This document shows, piece after piece, positions 34,164 through 39,329 of a stretch of 39,329 bases of DNA (positions within the stretch are counted from its first letter, which is position 1; each line of letters begins with the position of its first letter). The stretch spans positions 1 to 39,329 of the forward strand of contig JAUNNP010000012.1 of assembly GCA_030531385.1 (NCBI GenBank), given 5' to 3'. The DNA comes from Eubacteriales bacterium. GTDB taxonomy: Bacteria > Bacillota > Clostridia > Lachnospirales > Lachnospiraceae. Under the pieces are notes generated by a model that worked only from the letters and a program-made list of their open reading frames with translations, did not search any database and was not told where the DNA came from. The position numbers and the translations under genes were made by a program.

Positions 34164-34603
34164 TCACCTGCATTCGAGGGCCTTCACCCTTGATTTTGAA
34201 ATTATTTTCTCAGAATCTGAGCTTTCTTTCTCATCATCTGAAAGTCTTTTCTCGTTTTCGAGAGTTTCCTGAGCGTTTTTTATGACAGACTTTAAGCTCC
34301 TTTGAGGTTCACCGGGTTCCCCGCTGCCAAGGACGTTCTGAATGACATCCTCGGTCAGTTCGATAACATTTGACCTGCGGTCATAATGTCTTGTGGTGAC
34401 CGGTGACGCATGGCCTGCAAAAAGCTGGATGGATCTTTCATCCACATTGGCCTTGTAAAGCTTTGTTATGACGGCAAAGCGCTGCTTGTGGCTGCTGAGA
34501 TACCTTACTCCCGCCGCCGCGCAGAACTTCTTCAGCTTCTCGTCATAATGATTCGTGGTGATCGGATTGGCCGAGTCCTTTGCGTTCAGGATATAGACCT
34601 TTG
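34164..34603 (-). pseudogene. Tyrosine recombinase, C-terminal half (broken integrase)
   Basis: Reading from about 34603, VYILNAKDSANPITTNHY leads into the catalytic block SSHKQRFAVITKLY (HxxR), QLFAGHASPVTTRHYDRR (GH and the nucleophile tyrosine). So three catalytic motifs are here, but the first arginine and the arm- and core-binding domains are missing. Immediately upstream the frame becomes helicase sequence. The missing middle is on the forward strand at 35568-35870. A charged 50-residue tail follows the tyrosine. Integrases of this type catalyse tRNA-site integration; this one cannot be functional as arranged. Confidence 0.85.
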
Positions 34604-34782
34604 CGTCTCGTTGTTTCCGGAAGCCTTTCAACCACAAGACGTTCTGCCTCATAGGAGATCATAGCCGCAATCACTCTCGGCACCATCTCCCAACTGGAAA
34701 ACACAACCCTTCGTTGCTGTTCATCCCGGAATATATGAAGGATACGCTCTGCGGTGGCTTCCTGAAAATCCATCGGTTTCAT
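34600..34782 (-). pseudogene. SF2 helicase, N-terminal fragment with internal deletion
   Basis: The first residues, KPMDFQEATAERILHIFRDE, are the N-terminal Q-motif-like region of a DEAD/DEAH-type helicase. A RRVLLADEVGLGKT-like Walker A should follow, but after QQRRV the frame jumps to FSSWEMVPRVIAAMISYEAE, which looks like a later part of the same kind of helicase (start of the second RecA lobe). So an internal deletion removed the first ATPase lobe. The start overlaps the previous gene's stop (ATGA). Past about 34600 the reading runs into integrase sequence. The next helicase part is on the other strand from 35867. Confidence 0.6.
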
Positions 34783-35543
34783 CTGCGTCCCCTCCTTTTC
34801 TTCTTCCCGGTATCTGCCGCTTTTTTAAAGGTTTTAATCAGGCTTCTGAATTCATCATCCACAACTTCCGGATTCAGCCGCTCCATCATTTCTTCTACGG
34901 AATCTAATTTATCAGGTGTATAGGCCGCCGCACGCAGCAGCTTCTCATAGATGGCCGGCGATATGACCCGCTCTCCCTTTTTCTCCGAGTATTCCAGGAT
35001 TTTCCGGAATTCCTCCATTCCCAGAATACCCTCAGCATAATTCTCGGAAAGCATGAAAAGGATGTATGCCAGAAATCCGCTTCGGTTTCCAATGACGGCA
35101 TTATATATTGCATTGTCGCGGTCTTCTTCCGGAATATTATCCGTACGCAGCTTCACAATACAGCTCTTATCACCTCTGCGAATCGCGTAAAACTCCGATA
35201 ATTCCTTCAAAGTGATTCCGGTAAAGGTAACACCATTCTCAAGAGCTTTCATGCCTTTCTGATTTTTCGCATCCGTGATGAAGAGCGGCACGATCTCCGC
35301 CGGCTGCTCCGGCTGATCACAATAAACAGTGATCGAATATCCTGTTTCCGTATGTGCTACTTCCGCATGGTCCAGTGCCGCTACCACATCCTTCAATGAA
35401 GATGCATGCTCTTCCTCCTCAGGCTGATCCGCGTTGCAATCAAATCGTTCCAACTCTTCAAATGCCGGATAGTCTCCGCCCAGCAAATCATTTACCATCT
35501 CTTCATAAGAGCTCTGTCCCGGCTTGAATTTCAGTTCCAACAT
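34779..35543 (-). CDS. Unknown protein coupled to the helicase, probably N-terminally truncated
   Basis: The 254-residue protein has no signal or membrane segment. It has an acidic linker near residue 60 (EEEEHASS), then an alpha/beta region with VPLFITDAKN and ITLKELSEFYAIRRGDKSCIV, then a helical part with NRSGFLAYILFMLSENYAEG and a basic tail KKKRRGRR. The ATGA overlap with the helicase fragment shows it was a helicase partner; in similar loci such partners are PLD-like nucleases, and this may be the C-terminal part of one, but no HKD motif is seen. Beyond its start the sequence turns into integrase on the other strand, a deletion junction near 35545-35568. Confidence 0.55.
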   Translation of the reverse strand: MLELKFKPGQSSYEEMVNDLLGGDYPAFEELERFDCNADQPEEEEHASSLKDVVAALDHAEVAHTETGYSITVYCDQPEQPAEIVPLFITDAKNQKGMKALENGVTFTGITLKELSEFYAIRRGDKSCIVKLRTDNIPEEDRDNAIYNAVIGNRSGFLAYILFMLSENYAEGILGMEEFRKILEYSEKKGERVISPAIYEKLLRAAAYTPDKLDSVEEMMERLNPEVVDDEFRSLIKTFKKAADTGKKKRRGRR

Positions 35544-35567
35544 GAATTCGACGTTATGTCGATATGC

Positions 35568-35870
35568 ATCGACTATCTCGATTCTCTGGAAAAGCAGACG
35601 ACCTACACGCTGGCAGTCAGACTTTCATTTTGTCTCGGTGCCCGTATAGGAGAGCTGAGAGCCCTGCACTGGGAGGATTATGACCGGGAGTCCCGCACCA
35701 TATTCATCCACAGGCAGATGTGCGACGAACCGGCCGGGAACCGCAACCGTGTGGCAACGGAGAAGACCCACATGAAGGGAAGGAACAACCGCGCCGGAAA
35801 GCGCAGGATTGCACTTTCCGACTATGCGGTATCCATCCTTAGCGAGCTTTATAAGATAAATGGTGACAAT
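35568..35870 (+). pseudogene. Tyrosine recombinase, middle part carrying the first catalytic arginine
   Basis: IDYLDSLEKQTTYTLAVRL then SFCLGARIGELRALHWEDYD gives the helix and arginine motif that start an integrase catalytic domain; KTHMKGRNNRAGKRRIALSD is the beta-strand region with the catalytic lysine. It stops at SELYKINGDN, precisely where the reverse-strand fragment at 34603 resumes with VYILNAKDS. The N-terminal domains are missing: left of 35568 lies the unknown protein's start. The fragment is therefore truncated at its 5' end and inverted relative to its 3' half. Confidence 0.8.
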
Positions 35871-36910
35871 CATACTTTGCGGAAGAAGTAGAGACTGAGG
35901 CGGAAGCTGCGGAAGACGAGGTTAACGGAGAATCTGCAGATGACAAGGCGCGTTTAGGACAAGAGATTGGCAGTAAACGCAGGCGCAGAAAGGTCTCAAT
36001 AAGACTGCGCAAGGAGACGGCTGAACTACTGAAGTATCCATGCAAAGCGTTGGCTGACATATATGATCCGCTGGAGTTTATGGATAAAGAGCTTTCCAGA
36101 ATTCGGGAAATAGTACGGACCCGTGTAATCAGCATGGTTGACAAGTTGAGGAAAGAAAGAAATCTTAAGGAAGAGCGTAAGAGTGCCGCATTGATCCTTG
36201 CTTTGCTGAAGGCTCTTGACGGGAAGCAGGTCGATAAACTGACAGCCATACCGGCAGATGTGGACCGATTCCTTGTGAATCTGGCGATTGGTGGACCGGC
36301 GATCTGTTCCTATCGGCTGATGAAGGATGAATCTGCTGCACACGAATTGTCAGAAAAATTTGTAAATCTGTTCAACAAGCCTGAATCCATGGCTATATTG
36401 GATGCGGTCTATCCGAATGAGGGTTTCTATTATGATTCCGTTGCGCGTTATTGTGCAGCAGGTAATCTGCAGGCTGTTCTGGATGAATATGCTTTTGTGC
36501 TCGGTGAAACAGGTGCGACTTTGGGAAAGAGGATGCAGGAAGGCTTTGTAGACACTGCAAGTATTCCGATTGAAAGCAGGGAGTCATTCCTGGACGATAA
36601 ACCCAAGCCAAGAATTCGTTGCCATTTTGCAGTAGGATATTACAACGCAAAAATCAGTGAGCAGGCCGTACAACGTACAGAGAACATACGGAACAGCTTC
36701 AATTCACCATTCCGTCCGTTTGTGCTGGCTACAACATCGATTGGGCAGGAGGGACTGGATTTTCATAATTACAGCAGAAAGGTCATGCACTGGAACCTCC
36801 CGTCAAATCCCATTGATCTGGAGCAACGTGAAGGACGAATCAACCGTTATATGTGCCATGCAATTCGCCAGCTTCGGGATATTGTAGCAGAAAGATTCAG
36901 CGCATCCTGA
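35867..36910 (+). pseudogene. SF2 helicase, C-terminal part
   Basis: The open frame runs from 35867 without a real start: an acidic linker (EEVETEAEAAEDE), a basic run GSKRRRRKVSIRL, a long helical insert, and then helicase motif V (ATTSIGQEGLDFHNYSRKV) and motif VI (EQREGRINRY). The stop follows about 20 residues after motif VI, earlier than usual, so the C-terminus is probably lost as well. A TTG at 36050 is not a convincing start. With the reverse-strand fragment it makes up one helicase split by an inversion. Without the first lobe it cannot hydrolyse ATP. Confidence 0.75.
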
Positions 36911-36941
36911 TAGAAGGTTGAATTGAGGAAGAACATTATGG

Positions 36942-37022
36942 GTCATTTTTACTTCGTCCGCCAACGAGGAGTTCGCGGCCTTTGGCGTGAAGAACTGCCA
37001 GGCCGTGCGGTACGATTTTTAG
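36942..37022 (+). other. Short coding remnant of unknown origin
   Basis: One frame reads VIFTSSANEEFAAFGVKNC and ends QAVRYDF followed by a stop. It looks like the end of a real protein by composition but has no start, and I cannot name the family. It lies between the helicase remnant and the Smr gene. Confidence 0.25.
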
Positions 37023-37066
37023 GATTAGTGGTATAGGAAATATTGTTGTAAGAAGGGATTTAGCCC

Positions 37067-37321
37067 ATGAAACAGACACCAATCATTGAGATGGATGTAC
37101 ATGGCCTGACCGTGGACAAGGCGATTAAAAGGATCGAGGAAGTGATAAAAAAGGCAAATACCAGCACATACCGGATCAGGGTGATCCACGGCTTTAACGG
37201 AGGAAATCATATCCAGCGTGGTATTTACCGCGAAATCGGGCATGGCCTTAATCCTAAGGTGCTGCGAATTACCGGCGGGGAGAACCCAGGGGTAACGGAG
37301 CTCGTTTTGCGGGAGTTTTGA
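37067..37321 (+). CDS. Smr-domain protein (84 aa)
   Basis: A stand-alone Smr (MutS2 C-terminal) domain: EMDVHGLTVDKAIKRIEEVI gives the DxHG motif and VIHGFNGGNHIQRGIYREI the HGxG-like motif, with a closing beta strand. Smr domains are nicking or RNA-cleaving nucleases. At 84 residues it is the minimal domain. AAGGGAT stands ahead of the start, which makes it look intact among broken neighbours. Role inside the element is unknown. Confidence 0.85.
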   Translation: MKQTPIIEMDVHGLTVDKAIKRIEEVIKKANTSTYRIRVIHGFNGGNHIQRGIYREIGHGLNPKVLRITGGENPGVTELVLREF

Positions 37322-37473
37322 ATATTTAGAAATTTATTGCGCTCGTTACCAAGACTGTGCAGCGGGCTGTCATTCGATAGAAGCCTTGATGACAGGTACG
37401 ATTAAATGAGCGGAATTCATATTCTTGATGTGGCGAACTTGAATGAATCAAAGAAATGCGAGGAGAGAAGAAC

Positions 37474-38016
37474 ATGCTTAAACAGAATCAGAAAGAAAAA
37501 ATCAAGGACATTTTTGATAGTAGTGAACTGGTTATGTTGGATTTATATGATGAGGAGAATGATAATTATAGATTCCCCGCGTTACTCATACGAACAGATG
37601 AAGAACGGTCTGAAGTTAGGGATTATATCATAAAACTGGCGGAAGAATATAAATACAACTTTGTTCAGATTTCAGCAGACTACAGTGAACTCAGAAATAA
37701 GGAGTATTTTTATACAAATAAAGGCGGGGGCCACATTAGACCTGCTCAAGACTTTATAGACAGTATTGATGAACAGGATACGCTTCTCTATATGGAGGAT
37801 CTCATTGATATTGAGGATGATATATGGCGCAGAACGATTATTGAGTTTATCGGAAGCCATATTGTCTTAGATTCCAGAGCAGAAAAGGGTTATAAGCGCT
37901 TAGCATCATATGTAATGGTTGTGATTGTAATCAGGAAAAATACAGATAGTCATAAATTGCGTGAGTTTAGAACGATGGATGCTAAAGATAGTTTTATAAC
38001 AGTGACAATAGAATAG
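37474..38016 (+). CDS. Unknown acidic protein (180 aa)
   Basis: No family recognised. The protein is rich in Asp, Glu, Ile and Tyr and has no signal or membrane segment. A DTLLYMEDLIDIEDD strand resembles the Walker B region of an AAA-type ATPase, followed by a strand-rich VMVVIVIRK (sensor-like), but there is no Walker A, so it may be a degraded or inactive relative. The start at 37474 is set by GAGGAGAG at 37460-37467. Base composition is AT-richer than the chromosomal genes, in keeping with acquired DNA. Confidence 0.6.
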   Translation: MLKQNQKEKIKDIFDSSELVMLDLYDEENDNYRFPALLIRTDEERSEVRDYIIKLAEEYKYNFVQISADYSELRNKEYFYTNKGGGHIRPAQDFIDSIDEQDTLLYMEDLIDIEDDIWRRTIIEFIGSHIVLDSRAEKGYKRLASYVMVVIVIRKNTDSHKLREFRTMDAKDSFITVTIE

Positions 38017-38125
38017 AAAACTTAAGCTATGGTATCTTTTGTTATATCACTAAGTTGACGAGAAGTTGACCACATTGGGGTCTGGTACCAATATCGCTTA
38101 CGATTCTTGAATTATCATAAATTGG

Positions 38126-38154
38126 TTGATATCAGAAGAGTTTTAAGTTATGAT
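38126..38154 (+). promoter_or_regulatory. Promoter of the small RNA upstream of DUF3800
   Basis: TTGATA (38126-38131), a 17-base spacer and TATGAT (38149-38154), giving a predicted start near 38161. Confidence 0.55.
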
Positions 38155-38160
38155 ATCTAC

Positions 38161-38249
38161 ATGAAATCTATACTTAAGATATATAGATATCTGGGCTGGT
38201 CGAAAGACCCGGGTCCACCAAATGGCGGGTAAGACACCCGCCATTTTAT
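38161..38249 (+). ncRNA. Candidate structured small RNA upstream of a DUF3800 gene
   Basis: The stretch has a promoter immediately before it, a GGTC-GAAA-GACC tetraloop hairpin at 38198-38209, the GC-rich run CGGGTCCACCA, and a perfect 11-bp terminator stem AAATGGCGGGT/ACCCGCCATTT at 38220-38246 with a short T tail. GATATCTA (38152-38159) and TAGATATC (38184-38191) can pair as well. The DUF3800 ribosome site begins right after the terminator. From memory, a set of structured RNA motifs named DUF3800-I and so on was reported next to DUF3800 genes (Weinberg and colleagues, 2017); this could be one of these or a new member. Confidence 0.5.
38220..38249 (+). terminator. Terminator of the candidate small RNA
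   Basis: An 11-bp perfect stem with five-base loop (AAGAC) followed by TTTTAT, just ahead of the DUF3800 start. Confidence 0.85.
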
Positions 38250-38261
38250 ATGGAGAAACAT

Positions 38262-38453
38262 ATGAAAGAATTAAGTGTGTTCGTAGATGAGTCCGGAGAT
38301 TTTGGAGAATATGATTATCGAGCTCCCTACTATATAATTTCCATGGTATTTCATGATCAGGGAAACTTGCTGGATGAGGATTTGCGGATATTGGCAGGGC
38401 TCTTGTTCGATTACCATCACCCGTTTTTGCATGTGCAAAAAGCTTTATTTTAA
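38262..38453 (+). pseudogene. DUF3800 protein, N-terminal fragment
   Basis: The frame starts KELSVFVDESGDFGEYD, the acidic DESG motif typical of DUF3800 N-termini, then YYIISMVFHDQ. Members are usually well over 200 residues; this frame ends after 63. The last part, FDYHHPF, is encoded by the right attachment repeat, so the gene runs off the end of the element and is cut there. The start at 38262 has GGAGAAAC before it; an ATG at 38250 lies within the terminator tail. Fold relatives and role (often next to mobile and defence genes) are not proven. Confidence 0.7.
38405..38423. other. Right attachment-site copy (attR)
   Basis: GTTCGATT-A-CCATCACCCG, 18 of 19 bases identical to the tRNA-Gly 3' part at 33995-34013, same orientation. 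It lies exactly where the DUF3800 frame degenerates. A chance match this good in 39 kb is very unlikely. Confidence 0.65.
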
Positions 38454-38545
38454 GCCATTTCTGCGAAAAAATTGCCGGCGGAGAATTGCCGGGATTTCGA
38501 TATGGTTTACCTGTGAGGGGGGGGAAGCATCAGTGGATAACTTAA
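38426..38545 (+). pseudogene. 3' remnant of the gene upstream of kptA
   Basis: One frame reads CAKSFILSHFCEKIAGGELP then GFRYGLPVRGGKHQWIT and stops at 38543-38545, overlapping the kptA start. It has no start codon and begins right after the attachment repeat, as expected for a host or older-element gene cut by the integration. An eight-G run at 38517-38524 lies in it. Family unknown. Confidence 0.35.
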
Positions 38546-39075
38546 CAAGTCTTGGAAAATTTATCAGCCTCATTCTGCGGCATAAGCCGGAGACCATCGG
38601 CATTTCCCTTGATGAACACGGTTGGGCTGATGTACAGGAACTGATCGCCGGGATCAATGCTTCCGGCAAATACATTGACCGCGATATCCTGGAGGAAATC
38701 GTCCGGACAAATAATAAGCAGCGTTATTCCTTTAATGAAGACAGGACGCTGATCCGGGCAAATCAGGGGCATTCGATTCCGGTGGATGTAGAGCTTCCGG
38801 TGACGGAGCCGCCGGAGATCCTCTGGCATGGCACCGGAAAGAAATATGAAGAGTCGATCGACGCGCGGGGGCTCATTCCGAAGAGTCGTTTGTATGTCCA
38901 TTTATCCGGAGATCAGGAGACCGCGGAGAAGGTTGGCATCCGGCATGGCAAGCTCGTCCTCTACCGTGTGAATTCAGGATTAATGTACAGAGATGGGTAC
39001 ATATTTTACCGTTCTGTGAATGGTGTCTGGCTGACGACGGCGGTGCCGGCGGAATATCTGGAGAAGGTTGAATGA
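38533..39075 (+). CDS. kptA: RNA 2'-phosphotransferase (Tpt1/KptA)
   Basis: KptA removes a 2'-phosphate from RNA splice or repair junctions, giving it to NAD to form ADP-ribose 1'',2''-cyclic phosphate. The 180 residues show LGKFISLILRHKPETIGISL (catalytic RH pair), NKQRYSF, IRANQGHSI and LWHGTGKKY, then the C-terminal ADP-ribosyltransferase-like lobe with HLSGDQETAEKVGIRHGK. All main catalytic arginines and the histidine are there. The start is GTG at 38533; the ribosome site is part of an eight-G run, so slippage there could alter expression. The role in bacteria is unsettled since they lack the eukaryote-type tRNA splicing step. Confidence 0.9.
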   Translation: MDNLTSLGKFISLILRHKPETIGISLDEHGWADVQELIAGINASGKYIDRDILEEIVRTNNKQRYSFNEDRTLIRANQGHSIPVDVELPVTEPPEILWHGTGKKYEESIDARGLIPKSRLYVHLSGDQETAEKVGIRHGKLVLYRVNSGLMYRDGYIFYRSVNGVWLTTAVPAEYLEKVE

Positions 39076-39260
39076 CGGCAGCATTGGCAGCCGGATATCG
39101 TCCCTGCGGGAACTGCCTGAGGCAGAAATACAAGGAATATATGGCGGACCCGGAGCGTACAAGGCAAAGTTCGGACTGTGATGGCCATCGAGACCGGCAG
39201 GAAGGTACTGAATGGACCGCTTTGGCACTTTATTATTTTGTGTGTTTCAGCTATACTTAA
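39072..39260 (+). pseudogene. Fragment with Ada-like zinc motif
   Basis: The start overlaps the kptA stop (ATGA). The first residues, AALAAGYRPCGNCLRQKYKE, resemble the second half of the Ada metal-binding domain (YRPCxxC), where two of four zinc cysteines sit; the first two cysteines are absent. After about 30 residues the frame loses resemblance to protein. It is best read as a decayed piece of an Ada-domain gene, though a short genuine gene cannot be excluded. The remaining bases to the window end show nothing. Confidence 0.35.
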
Positions 39261-39329
39261 ACTGTGTTTTAGATTACGTTTAAGTTTAACCTTATTTTCC
39301 AGCATTCAGGTAGGCGATATGTGTGAAGT

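Noticed and set aside
38041..38160. CRISPR-repeat or tracrRNA-like short repeats (several GATATC motifs, GTTTTAAGTTATGATATC)
   Set aside because: No regular spacing, no repeated unit above eight bases and no cas genes in the window.
38191..38220. A tRNA-like 3' end (GGTCGAAAGACC then GGGTCCACCA)
   Set aside because: GGTC-GAAA-GACC is a tetraloop hairpin rather than a T arm, and no acceptor or anticodon stem can be found upstream; it fits better as part of the small RNA.

Overview
The window looks like a chromosomal segment of a Lachnospiraceae-type clostridium (Bacillota). Reasons: a DUF5688 protein, AGGAGG-type ribosome binding sites and TTGACA/TATAAT promoters throughout, ECF/ABC vitamin transporters, lipoproteins with Ala/Thr/Glu-rich linkers, and clostridial housekeeping genes. 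The genus cannot be fixed from the sequence alone.

Layout. 0.2-1.1 kb: DUF5688 protein. 1.2-7.6 kb: aromatic amino acid operon aroB-aroA-aroC-pheA-aroE/K (shikimate dehydrogenase fused to shikimate kinase), plus a coupled flavin reductase. 7.8-10.2 kb, reverse: a four-carbon sugar-acid pair (DUF1537 kinase plus PdxA2-type dehydrogenase) that fits D-threonate/D-erythronate breakdown. It is followed by a small unknown gene and, divergently, a D-2-hydroxyacid dehydrogenase, cyclophilin and dapF. 13-18 kb: a class III CoA-transferase, two HAD phosphatases, a Fic AMPylase, an EamA exporter and the riboflavin S component RibU. 18.6-23.5 kb: a thiamine-precursor regulon, with a TPP riboswitch and terminator followed by thiD and an ABC importer that has two different permeases. 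23.5-28.2 kb: AI-2E family protein, clostripain-family lipoprotein, dicarboxylate/amino-acid symporter. 28.3-33.9 kb: a tripartite tricarboxylate transporter (reverse), divergent from a URO-D family protein and an L-cysteine desulfidase family protein.

From tRNA-Gly(UCC) at 33945 the character changes. A 19-base stretch of the tRNA 3' half recurs with one mismatch at 38405-38423, so the 4.4 kb between reads as a decayed integrative element. Inside it, a tyrosine recombinase and an SF2 helicase are each broken in two. The halves lie on opposite strands, and flipping about 34600-35870 back would rejoin both genes, so a recent inversion (or a misassembly) is the simplest reading. The element also holds an Smr-domain protein, an unknown acidic protein, and a probable small structured RNA with its own promoter and terminator. 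That RNA sits immediately upstream of a truncated DUF3800 gene. Beyond the right repeat are a 3' gene remnant, kptA (RNA 2'-phosphotransferase) and an Ada-like zinc-motif fragment.

A second theme is a roughly 28-bp palindromic repeat (GTGTCA...TGACAC ends, central GGGGACGGTTC) at four intergenic places, twice as inverted pairs. One copy appears to supply the -35 box of the thiamine operon, and another encodes the last residues of an ABC permease. The most interesting candidates are the DUF3800-linked RNA, the inverted integrase/helicase island, and the repeat family's effect on neighbouring genes.
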